Below, one piece after another: positions 11,270 to 24,106 of a DNA stretch of 64,000 nucleotides. Positions within the stretch are counted from its first letter, which is position 1. Each line of letters begins with the position of its first letter. The position numbers were made by a program, and so were the translations under genes. The DNA is taken from the NCBI GenBank assembly GCA_015179125.1, contig WHVA01000530.1:1-64000 (forward strand), written 5' to 3'. The notes below the pieces were generated by a model. The model had not been told where the DNA came from and ran no database searches. It worked only from the letters and a program-made list of their open reading frames with translations. Source of the DNA: Gautieria morchelliformis (Eukaryota > Basidiomycota > Agaricomycetes > Gomphales > Gomphaceae).

Positions 11270-13035
11270 TTAACCAGTGCCTACAGGACACATAAACTGC
11301 TCACTGGAGAGAATAGGCCCCACCATTTCTACATCTCCAGCACATCCAGTCGCCCAAGGAAACTCACCCAACTCTATCCCAGCAGGCCCAGCCTCTTCAT
11401 GCTCACTTTCCTGAACAGCTATATCATCCTCCAAGGTCTCAGCACTAAAATCCCAGCTCAAGTCTGGGTTCCCAAATTCAGCAACAATGGCATTGTGAAC
11501 ACTTTGTCTGGCAGCTTGGAAGGTGGAGAATGAAAGAGTAGGTAATGAGGGGCTGTGAAGTTGACTGTGTCTCTCTTGGAGAGTTATATGGAACCGGCAG
11601 ATGATAATCACCGACAAGCTATATGTACAATCATATCTTTCTGCTTAACTTGATGGGAATATACCTGTTCTGTAAAGGGGCTAAGATGCCATCAATGCTT
11701 GACTTTATATCACCGAGGAGCTGATATTAGCCATTTTGTCATCATGATCGCTACCTTACATACCCTTAACACCTATATCAAGAGACACCAAGTGAACTCT
11801 GAAGTGCACAGGTTATAAGTACCATACCTTCTGTGTGGTAGTACCAGCCAAACTAATTGTAAGCACAAATCTGAATATAAATCAGATATATGAAATGTCA
11901 AGGAACAATATTTCATACCCATATCTGACAAAGCCTTGCCTGTATATTAGTCATATGTCTACACATAGAAGCAATATGCTGTATACTCACCTTGGTAAAT
12001 CACTAGCCTAATGAGAGATTTCTTCTCCTGAATTTCACCTTTCCGCCAAAGCATCAAGGTTTGAATTGGGCCCAGAATGGTTACTATGACAACTCCAGTG
12101 TCAAAAAGGATTACAGAAACATTACCAATGGTAGCCACTGTCAAAGGTATTCAGTGACAGATTGGACAAGTCCAGGCCTCTATATCTTACACCTGAAGAA
12201 TCTTTTAGTATAAATCTAGGTAGAAAGTCCTAGTCCATACTGACAAATTTAATGTATTAACTTGTGAACTAGTGGGATTGCAATTGTCCAAAATAGACCT
12301 GTACTATATCAAGTTAAATGAATTTATGCCATTTATACAAAGTCTGTACAAGGACATACCACTTCAGTGATAATAGGACCAAGAATAAGCAGCCCAAGAA
12401 CACCCAAAACTCTTTGATTCTGAAAGGAGATAGCATAGGTGCGAGCTAGCAGAAGGCCTAGACAAGGAAATTGTGTTAATCATTCTACTTGAAAAGTATA
12501 TGGCATTATTGCTCACCCTGTACTGCAACCACAGGAGGGACATTGAAAGCACTAGCCAGATGAAGGATATTCTTACATTTCCTTCAAACATGTGAGTCAC
12601 TATGTTGCTTCTTCATAAGGAATGAAAGTCGTACTAGATCCTCGTTCAAATCAGTAGGGTTGTTACACATGAAAACCTCGGGGATCACCTCAAGGGATAT
12701 GTTAGATAGATTGTCATATATAAGAATAAGAAACAAAACCAAGGTCAGGTAACGAGTGAGTATATAGAGGATGGTGCCGATTTTGACGTTCTTGCACCAA
12801 ATGTGCCTGATCTCAGATGGCAGTGTGAGAAGAGTGTCGTATATGAGCAATGCTGTGTAACAAGCTATGTAAATTGTGGAATTAGACGGGACATGTACGC
12901 ATACCAAGCGCTGCGAAGTCGACAGAGTTGATCACAAAGCTAGTTCAGGTAAGTTCTTCTGCATCTCACTAATGCGCTAAGCACGTACGTGTCTGATAGC
13001 ACCTGGATGACAGCCGAGGGGTCCGCCTGTGACAT
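11270..13035 (-). CDS. DUF6533-type multi-pass membrane protein
   Basis: I found this gene by splicing. The start ATG is at 13035. Exons that keep frame are 13035-12989, 12939-12905, 12864-12669, 12581-12517 and 12457-12360. A later exon is 12137-11991, and the last exon ends at the stop at 11270. The spliced protein has the DUF6533 signature (VDFAAL, ALLIYDTLLTLPSEIRHIW, ILYILTRYLT), then PPVVAVQGLLLARTYAISF, NVSVILFDTGVVIVTIL, SLIRLVIY and SVIIICRFHITLQER, the order normal for this fungus-specific family of predicted seven-helix proteins. The C-terminal tail is acidic and presumably cytosolic. The role of the family is unknown. I could not resolve the junction between 12360 and 12137 or the exon(s) between 11991 and 11640. 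Intron 2 is only 40 nt, so minor damage is possible. Confidence 0.7.
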
Positions 13036-13439
13036 GATATAAGAAAGGAAACTGGGATGCAGACGAGGGACTAAGTTTTGCGTAGCGATGTGGGGTAGGA
13101 GTAGCAGACCGCGGAAGGTGTCTCTACATAGGATTCTAGCCACGGGTGCTACCAGGTCAACAGATATTCATAGCATCCTATATCAGTGCCGAAACATGGC
13201 ACAATTGGCAAGCGGAAGGGTCGGATAGACGAATATCATATGGAAGAATTAAAAGTTAGTTATACTACGGGGAAGCATCAGATATAGTTAGCCTGGCTCA
13301 GGGAGTAATTGAACCCTGGCTTCTTGCCAGGAATTGGTCGGCACATACGATTTGCCTGGGCGGCATGGTCGCCAAGATCCGTTTAAAACTTGTCGCCATG
13401 TAAGCAGACTTGGCACTCATTGACGACTCAATGCCATGT

Positions 13440-14160
13440 CAGCGCAACACCGCATGAAAACCAACTGCGATAAGCTCACTGGTGTATGTTAAGATGTCGC
13501 TTCTCTAGTGTGTTGTTGAAGAGGAAGTGAGATGAGATGATATAAGAGATCTAGCCTGGCCAGCTCAACGCCATGCATGTGGCTGAATTCTACAGTGACG
13601 CTGGATGATCTCGGCAGAGGTATCAGCTACTGTCAATGTTGATGGTTACTGTATGGGGCCACGCGTCGATTCTCATTTTGGCGCCAAGTCCTGTGCGACA
13701 TGAGAAGAGGTTGTATGAAGAGCCCATCGAATTTCAAATGGATCACCATGACATGGTATCCCGGATATTGTGCACTCAGGGTATCATCTGTGATGGTGTT
13801 ATCAAGCTGTGCCCGGTGGCCAGAAAGCTACTGAGGTGATCTGCGACGTGGTTGCAGTTATAACTTAGTACAATATATTAGTATGGAGACAAGACCACCT
13901 AACAAGACTACACTGTATTGGACTTCTGGCATGCTTTTGTCATCCGCTGTCAGCTCCCTTAGAACACCGGTAACAAACTAACCTGGTTGGATCCACAGTC
14001 ACCAAAAGCAACATTCTCCAGACATACAGCACATTTCCATCGCATTTTGTAATGGTTCCTTGCGTTATCGCCCGGATACTGGTCATTCTGAGCGAATAGA
14101 GATTTCGTCGTGCGTGGCCACATCAGAATGTTGGCAAGGGCGAGCGCTACCAAACCAAGA
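13440..14160. repeat. diverged duplication, copy A
   Basis: This stretch is repeated in the same orientation at 15070-15790. Shared landmarks are AAGCTCACTG, GAAGCGAGATG/GAAGTGAGATG, GGTATCAGCT.CTGTCAA, the shared ATATTGTGCACTC, TACTGAGGTGATCTGCGACG and ACACCGGTAACAA.CTAACC. No protein is recognised in either copy. Confidence 0.7.
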
Positions 14161-15069
14161 CATCATGCGGGGCGCCGGCTGTTGTAAACATGTACAACCC
14201 GTTGTCTATTACATGAACAACCTGTTGTAAAATATATGCGTATTCTAATCACACGCGCCTACACCTACGGATCACCTGAACCGTCCCCTCGCCTCTCGGC
14301 TCTCGGTGCTCAGGAACCGTCAGTCGCCTCTCCGCTCACGGTGTCCTTGCACCGTCCGCGACCGCATCCGCATACGGCACACAAGCACCGTCTGTGCAGG
14401 CGGCGGCAGATGGTGCATGTACACCGTAAGCCGCCGCCTCCACAGACGGTGCACTTGCCGTCCGCGACGGCTTCCGCATACGCACCGTCTGTCCCCTCTG
14501 AGCTTACGGTGCACATGCACCGTAAGTCCGCTCTCAGCTTACGGCGTACATGCACTATCTGCCGTCACCCCCACATACCCATGCACCGTCCGCAGCCGCA
14601 TCCGCATACCATGCACTCCGCGGCCTGGTCCACTCACGGTGCCCAGGAACTGTCCGTCGCCTCTCGGGCTCACGGTACATACATACGTCAGCGCGCGAAT
14701 AGACACCCAGATGCGGTGCTCCTCGCACAGCGGCGCGCGCTCGAGGCAGAACTCTCTCCGCTCCAGCGCCCGAATCCACATTGCGAAGCGCATGTGTTCC
14801 CGATCGCGCAGCCATTCCCCACGACAGTCCGCCATGCCACGCGCGGCCTCATCAACGTATCGCCTGGCGCCAGGTGACGAGCGCGGATGGTATGAAGAAA
14901 TTCTCAGGGAAGAGATTGGAAGTGTGGATGAAGGCGAGGGTGCTGGGGACGATAGAGGTGGGGCGAGGGCGAGCGGTGGATCGTGGTCGAGCTAGTGGTG
15001 GGGTGAAGGATCACCGGGGGCTATGAACGAGTAAAGACAGAATGAATCATGCTATCTTGAGTATCTGCA
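14161..15069. other. GC-rich stretch with ACGGTGCA/TGCACCGT palindromes; no confident gene
   Basis: From 14270 to 14680, ACGGTGCA, TGCACCGT and CCGTCCGCGACCG-like words recur in both orientations, and 14503-14526 is an inverted repeat (CTTACGGTGCA, CA, TGCACCGTAAG). Long open frames on both strands (for example plus 14236-14877, His/Arg/Pro-rich) follow from the repeats. A minus-strand segment at 14690-14835 (ERREFCLERAPLCEEHRIWV) could be a short remnant of a real protein, which I do not recognise. Confidence 0.4.
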
Positions 15070-15790
15070 AGTCTTACATGAAAGCACTGCAACAAAGCTC
15101 ACTGATCTGCGTTAAGATGACGCATCTCCAGTGGGTTACCTAGGAGGGGAGCACGAGGAAGCGAGATGGTATGAGATATCGAGCTCAATACCCAGAGTGT
15201 GCAAATGGCTGTAATTTTATAGCGGTGTTGGAGCGGTATCAGCTCCTGTCAACTTGAACGTTGGGGGATATGGCGACACGAGACCATTTTTTTATCCTTT
15301 TGGTGACATGTCCTGTACGGCGTGGGAAGAGGCCGTATGAAGAGACCATCGTATTTCAACATGGAGCACAACGACCTGGTAATCGCGATATTGTGCACTC
15401 GGCGTATCGGCTGTGACAGCGATGTAGTAGATCTTGCTACCGGTGACCCGGGAAAGCCCAGGAAGTTACTGAGGTGATCTGCGACGTGGTTGTAGTTTTG
15501 TTTAGTAAGATATTATTAGAATGGTGACAGTGCGAGCTAGGGAGAATTAACGGTATTGGACGTCTGGCGTGTTTATACAGTCATTCGATAATTCAGGTTG
15601 GAAAAATTTGTAGCACCGGTAACAAGCTAACCTGGTTAGATCCAGAGTCAAACATAAACAACCTTATCCAGATATACAACGAATTTGATAAACACTTATC
15701 GACCAGATACCGATACCTCTGAGCGAAGAGAGGTAACAGGCTTCGTCGTGCATGGTCAGGAACCCACCAAAACAAAGACAAACATGCTCA
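15070..15790. repeat. diverged duplication, copy B
   Basis: Second copy of the 13440-14160 sequence, same orientation, about 1.63 kb downstream, with many substitutions and small indels. Confidence 0.7.
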
Positions 15791-17084
15791 CTGGCGCCCG
15801 ACCCGATACCCTGACGTCGTCGTTTCAAAGTAAAAACATGTACGCACATGTCGTCCCGTCCTTTCTGCCCACACCATCCACACCCTCATCTTTCACGACA
15901 TTACACGCATTTTACTCGTTCACTCTAAATGTCGGTTCACCTCCCCTTACATAACACTAACAGCCTCCCCTCCCAGGTTTCATATCTCCCGCCGCCCTCT
16001 CGAACCCGCCACGGACATGAAGTTATAATAATGTTTCCGGCGTGTATTTTCCAGATGGTGTAGATAAGGCCAGAAAGAGGAACAAGCCGAGTATACGGTA
16101 CTTCCCTTTGCATAAAACCTGGCCATCCATCCTGCATGAACGCGTTTGCTGCCTTCACCACGTCTCGCCATCCATCCATCCGCCAGCATGGCCCAGACCC
16201 AGACACAACACAGAGCCTGGACACACAACCCCAGCCAATGGTACGTCCTACTGCCCTGTTCCTCGTGTCTCTTACCCAGCGCCACCGCTGCTCCGTAGAA
16301 TCCACCCTCCCGCCCCTCATGTCCCTCACCGCCCTCTCCCGTGCGGCGCCTCCATCCCGCACGACACGCATGCCCATCGCGGCGCGGGAACCTTCGCCGC
16401 GGAGGACGCACGCTACCCACACGAGACGTGTGCCCGGGACGAGCTCGAGAAGAATAGGTAGCCGGCGCGCGTGGCGCGGGACGTTGGCGTGGTTCGGCGT
16501 GCGGGAGCGCGGGACGGGGCCGGGCGCGCGACGATACCGATCTACCCAGACGGCGGGAGTTCTTCAAGACGGTGCCTGCGCGGGAGTTCAGCAGCGCCGC
16601 CGAGCGCGACTTTCAGTCGACAGGAAGCGTGTGCGCGAGAGTGCTGCGGCGGGGCCCGGGGACGAGGGGACGAGAGGACGATCCCCCGAAGCGGCGCACG
16701 GGGCTGGAGCTGGACCACGCGGGTGCGGTTGATAGGTTGCTGGGGACGCTGCGCCTCTCCCGGGGGCCACGTGTGCGACGCACATGAGCATGTGCACGCT
16801 GGCGCACCGCACATCCCCGCACCGCGCACACACACGCCGCCGCCGCCAACCACAGCCGCACCTGCAGCGCCGCACACGCCCCTCACCGCTAACTCTGCAC
16901 CCGCAAGCCCCCCCTTACCCGCGCCTGCCACCGCCACCGCCACAGTAACCTTACCTTTACCCATACGTACCCCCCCACGCACGCACACATGCTCTCGCCG
17001 CTGCATTCCTCGTGCCCGCAAGCACACCGTGACCCGCCGCAGCACCTGAGCGCAAATGCAAACAACGCAAACGCGAGCCACAAC
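15791..17084. other. GC-rich intergenic DNA, no gene recognised
   Basis: At 16400-17050 the sequence is very GC-rich with CGC/CAC-type simple sequence, giving overlapping open frames on both strands whose products are Arg/Pro/Ala-rich and resemble nothing I know. No splice-consistent gene could be built. Confidence 0.35.
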
Positions 17085-18495
<1,411 letters not shown>

Positions 18496-19404
18496 ATTCT
18501 ACCAAGCGCTCTAATTATTGAAATAATAATAATTAGGATCTTGTGAAGTTTGACGACTGTGGAATATATCACAATCTTATTACGTATCGGCGACCGCAGT
18601 CTCTACCGCAGTCTCTAAGTATGGAGGCTGAGAGCACTCACTTCTCAACGGCAAAGCTCGCATAGTGAATTTCCCGCTTGGAACACTCCCAATCCAAGTG
18701 CATCATATATTGCCATTTTTCACATACATCAGTGCGCGACGATGATTGTCTTCCGAGTTGCAGCACCAGCGGCGCTGCATGGATGCAACGTGACGCAGTT
18801 CATCATGGGTTCGTCCTTGATGCTTTGTTCGATTATTTCAACTTTACCAGAGCGCCTCATAGATGAGTGGAACACACTCAGCCTCGGACTTCAAGTTCGT
18901 TTCCATGCCACTGCTTCCTTGGTCCGACTCAAAGATGCCTCAGAGGTTCGTGAGTACTTATGAGTCCGCAGTCGCTTACATATATCCCTGAAAGCGGTGC
19001 ACATACAATTACCCACCATCCGTGGGGATAATGCCTAGCCAACTATTTCCAAAAGCAAAGGGCATTGCCGGCACTTCAGTTGCCTCAAGAGGGTGAAACA
19101 ATGTTTCCATTTCCCGAATAGAGTTGAGACCCTTTATTTTGTCTTCGCATGGACTGGGAAAGCCATATGGTAAACCGTGATGTATCAAATATTGCTCGAA
19201 TTGATAATCATATCTCAGAACCATTCCCGTTTAGCCATTCTGCATATGCGCAGGCTGTCAGCTCCATTTCTCAACTGTTTTAATTGCTGCGCAGTCGAGC
19301 GAGGAAACCTATAAAAGCGCATGCTTTCCTGCCTGGATACTCAGTCCCCGAGTCGAAACCTTGACGCATTTCGATAATCTCTTAAACACACCGAACCGAT
19401 AGCC
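18496..19404. other. intergenic, no gene recognised
   Basis: Short open frames at 18742-18963 (plus) and 19009-19224 (minus, containing HHGLPYGFPSPCEDKIKG) have natural-looking composition but no recognised family and no splice context. An ATTATTATT/AATAATAAT inverted repeat lies at about 18514-18534. Confidence 0.3.
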
Positions 19405-19931
19405 ATGAAGGTCGCTCGGTCTAACATTTCATATATAGACTTGAGCTCACGCCGTCCATTATCTAGTACACTGCTTTCGTTGCTCTCGTTGCCATCCTCC
19501 CCGCTGCTTTTGCAAAGGCGGTCGATAGTCCTGTATGTTGTTTTGCTATTCAGGCTGGAAAGGATAACTGATTACTGTGTATTAATAGCTTGGAAAGAGG
19601 CGTGTCCGATAGCCCTGTATGTTGTTTTACTATTCAAGCGGGAAGGATAACTAATTACTATGTATTATTAGCTTGAAAAGAGCGTGTCCGATAGCCCTGT
19701 ATGTTGTTTTGCTATTCAGGCTGGAAAGTATAACTAATTCCGTGTATTATGCTTGGAAAGAGCGTGTGTGCCGCCACTGCCTGCCCCTGCCACGGAGCTC
19801 CGAACGCTGCTTTCTGCGGTGACGGGCTGTCCAATTGCATCCATGGACACCTCTACCAGTGCGGTAATGACGGAAAGAGCTCTTGCGACCTCGGCGCCAG
19901 GCGGACTCTTGTCCCCAAGCTGCAGGGCTAA
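19405..19931 (+). pseudogene. small secreted Cys-rich protein gene with tandemly repeated exon-intron unit
   Basis: Splicing 19405-19410 to 19467 gives a signal peptide (MKYTAFVALVAILPAAFAKA). The last exon (about 19760-19931) encodes a compact Cys-rich domain (ACPCHGAPNAAFCGDGLSNC, then GHLYQCGNDGKSSC) of the kind found in fungal small secreted proteins. Between them an approximately 83-bp unit occurs three times (introns at 19533-19588, 19617-19671 and 19699-about 19751). Each has donor GTATGTTG, branch CTGAT/CTAAT and acceptor TAG, except the last, where TAG reads TATG. The repeated 27-28-nt mini-exons carry a stop in frame, and the first donor (GTCGCT) is weak. I infer a broken gene. Export from the cell would be expected of the intact form; the function is unknown. 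Confidence 0.5.
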
Positions 19932-20009
19932 AGTGAAGCCTTCAGACCACGTCTTAGCTACATTAAACAGGAAATTATCTGTCGTTAATTTAGAATGGTT
20001 CTACTAGTA

Positions 20010-21892
20010 TTTGATCTCGTGGGTTGTACAACACCCATATGTCATGCACTGTACTTGTGTCAATTTTGTTCCTTTGACCGTGTCTGATGCATTCGAAATA
20101 TCTGTTCAATTCAAGTCCCATGGTCGTTCGTTGCCAACCATGTGCCTCATTATGAAAGGCGTGACGGACATGGAGATGGCGTGAACTCGCATGAAAACAT
20201 GTTGCTCGTGAATTTCCCGTTCCTACTCTTAGACTTTGATCACCTATGCAAGCTTCCCGTATCGCAGGACCGGCCTGGGGACTCCCCGCGAGTACGCACA
20301 TGAAAAGCGGCACCAGGCTTGTCAGCCACCGGTATGGGTAGTGATGGCGGGTATTGTGAGCGAGGACTAGATGGAGTTGTTTAGGCAGACCTTACGTGGG
20401 GGACGAGAATGGAATGGCATTGCCGAGTCGATCACAGCCGGAGTTAGCGCCCGCGACGATCTTCTTCGCTGCTATATTTAGACGCCCGTGGCTGTGTCAG
20501 GACGACAGCTTCCTGCCAGACTGTGATCGATCACGTCGATCATGTCGATCGTGGAAGACGAAAATCGCCATTTATAGCATGACGTACAATTAGGTGACTA
20601 AGAATGCGGGGTCTGACGCGACTTGGAATCATCGGCTCACTGGCAGGGTATGCACTCAACAATCCAACCAGGCTCTGTATACCATCATCAACGTGCGTGT
20701 CGTTGCCCAAGTTATATACGCCTCCTTATACTCGAAAGGGACTGCATTGCACTCGTGTCTGCTAAAAGGAACTCGTGATAATAACCTGACAAGAGCATGA
20801 AGTCTACTCACTGAAACACTACTTGTCACCAGGCCCATCGCTGCTGACGACGGTGAGGACAGCGCTGGTAATCGTGGATAGGGCTGCGCGTCGAGACATT
20901 TGGATGTCGACGAAACAGTGATGGTGGGGAGTAGGTAATCGAAGAATCAATGAAATTTGAGAGCGAGCGAAGGCAGACCATATGGGGAACGATTCCATTG
21001 GAAAGGCTACTGAATGGCGGTGCACGTGGCGATGTCGCCTTCGCGACTATATTTAGATACACGCCATCACGACTGCTTCTGGCCAGGGCGGGCTCGATAA
21101 GCACAAGCGCTTATCAGGAATGCTCCTGACAGCTTCTGCGATCAGAGTGATGCGTGATAGATCATGCCGATCATGTCAATCGCCTAAGTTTGCCATTGAT
21201 AGAATCAAGTGATGTCACATACATTACTAAGAATGCACGTGATATGATTCTGAGCAAAGGTCACGATGAAATTTGGAGTATAACCGGGACATGTCCTCAC
21301 TAACGGTATAACGTGGCAGATGTTTCTTCGTCTTGATGGATATATCAATGCCATATCACACGCAACGGAGTTGACTACCCAGTCCTTTCTTTTCTGTCTC
21401 CTCATACTCAAACGTACACTAGCTCTCAGACCGTGCTGTCTTGTTAGGATTCATGGTGTGGGCCATTCAAGATGTCATAGCGACAAGTTCGGGTTATTCG
21501 TCAGTTCTCACACAATACCTGGACATCTGGGGCGTAGAACTCGTTTTGGAGTAGTGGTTAGGCTCACCAGGTGCCCTCTGTAGACAGCTGAATGCTGTGG
21601 GACTGGGTTCAAGTCGAACAGCTGGGTCCACGCCACCGCTACTGGCCTCGTCAGCGCCATTCCCATACGGTGATGCCGAGTCTCACTGCACAGCATGCCT
21701 AGGTCTGGATCAATGGATGGTTCCGCACCTCACTTAAAGTTTTCCACTCGCTGGCGAAGTGAGGGATCCTCTGTATTCACCCAGCACATAGTTGCGGGCC
21801 TAATGTGTGAAAGATTAAGAGCAGTCGATGATGATGTAGATGTGGATTCAGACTTCGGTTTGAAGTCGAATCGAGTGGGGTTGTAAATGCAG
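20010..21892. other. intergenic; diverged direct duplication and a tRNA-promoter-like stretch
   Basis: 20440-20610 and 21030-21235 share diverged blocks (CTATATTTAGA, CAGCTTCTG/CAGCTTCCTG, GATCATG.CGATCATGTC, ACTAAGAATGC). At 21552-21615 there are A-box-like (TAGTGGTTAGG) and B-box-like (GGTTCAAGTC) words 54 nt apart, without a cloverleaf. At 21730-21892 the minus-strand frame of the neighbouring Helitron continues into foreign sequence (FDFKPKSESTSTSSS). No host gene is recognised. Confidence 0.4.
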
Positions 21893-24106
21893 ATAGATAG
21901 AGCCTCTATGGCATGGCGATGCTGCATTGCAGCCTCATCCCAAATGATGAGCCTGGCCAGTCTCAGCATATCAGCCTGGTCAGAGTTCTTTTTGATGGAG
22001 GAGAGAGAGCCCTCATGGACAGGAATTGGAATTCCAAGCATGCTGTGAGAGGTTGTCCCATTAGTGAGGATAAGTGCAGCCATTGCAGATGAGGCCACAG
22101 CAAGCACAATGAGACTCTCCGCTCTACAGGAGTGGATTAGGGTGTTCCATGTGAATGATTTCCCAGCGCCCCCTGAGCCAGTGACGAAAAACATTTGTCC
22201 GTTAGGTTTCCCCTGAGCATCTATGTCCAGTGCCGACCGTAATATCTGGTCATGCGCAGACCTTTGCCCTCATTCAGCTTGGGAACCTCCTCATCAGCCA
22301 TCTGCCTCTCTTGAACAGGGTCATAGTCCCTCTGCTCAGCTATGAACCTGTTCCAATCAGGACCTCCCACTCGCCTACACCCGAGGCATATCTTTAAAGC
22401 TGCTCAAGGACATTCCATTATGCTGAAGGAGTTTATCCAAGAGAAAGAGGCCAAAATCATAGACCTGATCATCCCTGGCTCCTGGATATTGTGTCTGACT
22501 TGGAGCTGATGTCTGAGATCATCACATATGTGCTCCTTGAAGCGTCCCATAGTCTGTCAGGTTGTGAGGGAATGCAATGACCAAGGATGGTGGCAAAGAA
22601 ATGTCTGAGCTGAGCGCCTGTTTTCATGCCACTGGCTTCCTGGAGACACAACCTCCACTCCTGATCATCCTCCAGAAGTCCCCTGGCAAGACAGGCCTCC
22701 TTGTAAGTAGCACATTGTATGCCATCCACCGTCCTAAGCTCCTCAAAGGATCTGGCCCCCTTGATCACCGTGAGGAGAGTGCGCAAATAAAATCTCTCTC
22801 CTGATTTTGGGCTTGCAAAGTGAAGGTGTCCAATGCTATATCCCCTTTGACGTGGTGTCCATACCCTTTCCTCTTTTTGCCAGGTAAAATGCTCAGGAAA
22901 ATCCACATAGAGCACATCGCGCGCATGAGGGTAGGCAGCATTGGCCTCAAAGTAGGCCATGAGCACTGTCTTTGACCCCTCGACCCTGTTCATGATGGTG
23001 AGCGGATCAGCATCAGGATTGAAAATGACTGATTGCTGGTCTTTTTCATGGACTGGCAGTGCCATGACTGCAGGCACCTGGGTGTGGATTTCCCGCTCCA
23101 GCAACCTCCAACAGGCCTCATGAGCACTGACATAGCGAGCATCCAGGTACTTCTTTATCTCATCATGGTTGACACCAAACTCCATCGTGGTCCGATCGTG
23201 GCCCTTGTATAGATACTTGTGGATATACTTGACGCACCTCACACTGAAGGTGAATTCAAGGTTGATGTGACACCGGAGTTTGAGCAAGAGCAGAGGAGAG
23301 TATGGCACAACCCATCTGTTGTCCAGCATGTCACCTCTGACATTGTGCAGCCTTCCATCATTGCGACGACGATATTTTGGATATCCATCTACATTCACAA
23401 TGGTCTCCTCACAGAATGGCTTTGGGAAGTTTTTCTTGCACTTGCCCTCTTCCATGCAGGGTGCATCTCGATGTCCCTGTCCACAGGGACCATGTGTCAT
23501 CAGCTCACAGACCAACTGGTGGAGCACAGGATGTGTCTCTGGATCAGGGAACTCTTCTGAAACCATAGAATCCACCTCATGTGGATGTTTGACTTTGGAG
23601 TCCCTATTGAACCAGATAAGCAGGTGCATGTGTGGGAGCCCCCTCTTCTGGAATTCAATAGTGTGAACACGAGCGACAGTTTCTCCAAAGATCTTGTCCT
23701 TGACTATCAAGTCAATGAGGTATTTCTTTTTGAGGTGAAACACCCGCGACACCAGGTCAGGTCTGTCCTGAGAAGTTTGTCCAGGGAGCAACTCGGCCAA
23801 TATCTCATCCCACTTTGGATTGGCAGTCATGGTAAGAAACAAATCAGGGGGACCCTTCTTTGTTGTAATGGCTAGGGAGTTCTGGCAGTTTTGATTCATG
23901 TCCCGTGTACTTCCTTGAAATGTCGCAGGCAGAATGACTTTTATGCCCAAGCTGTTTGCATCTCCAATGTCATTGTCCAAGCCTCTATATGAATCTACCA
24001 TCTGGTTATACTGCTCAGCACGCAGAGTGTGTTGATTATCTCTGATCCACCTCAGTCTGCTTTGCTCTGCAGCAGCCCAGGAGTCTACAATGTACTGCTG
24101 GAACAA
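21893..24106 (-). pseudogene. Helitron Rep (HUH) domain plus truncated helicase, copy 2
   Basis: From MFQQYIVDSWAAAEQ at 24106 the frame holds the HUH nuclease motif (HTIEFQKRGLPHMHLLIW), a Cys-His segment (CELMTHGPCGQGHRDAPC), and the catalytic two-tyrosine motif (KYIHKYLYKG). A one-base deletion near 22546 and further changes to 22200 break the frame before the helicase. The helicase restarts at 22194 with Walker A (FVTGSGGAGKSFTWNTLI) and Walker B (LIIWDEAAM), then runs into unrelated sequence after HAIEA. As broken it cannot encode a working transposase. Confidence 0.85.

Noticed and set aside
13280-13340. tRNA-like stem with GGTTCAATTAC on the minus strand
   Set aside because: No A box at the right distance and no acceptor stem pairing.
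14236-14877. 213-codon plus-strand frame
   Set aside because: Composition follows the repeated ACGGTGCA/CACCGT words; overlapping frames on the other strand are equally open.
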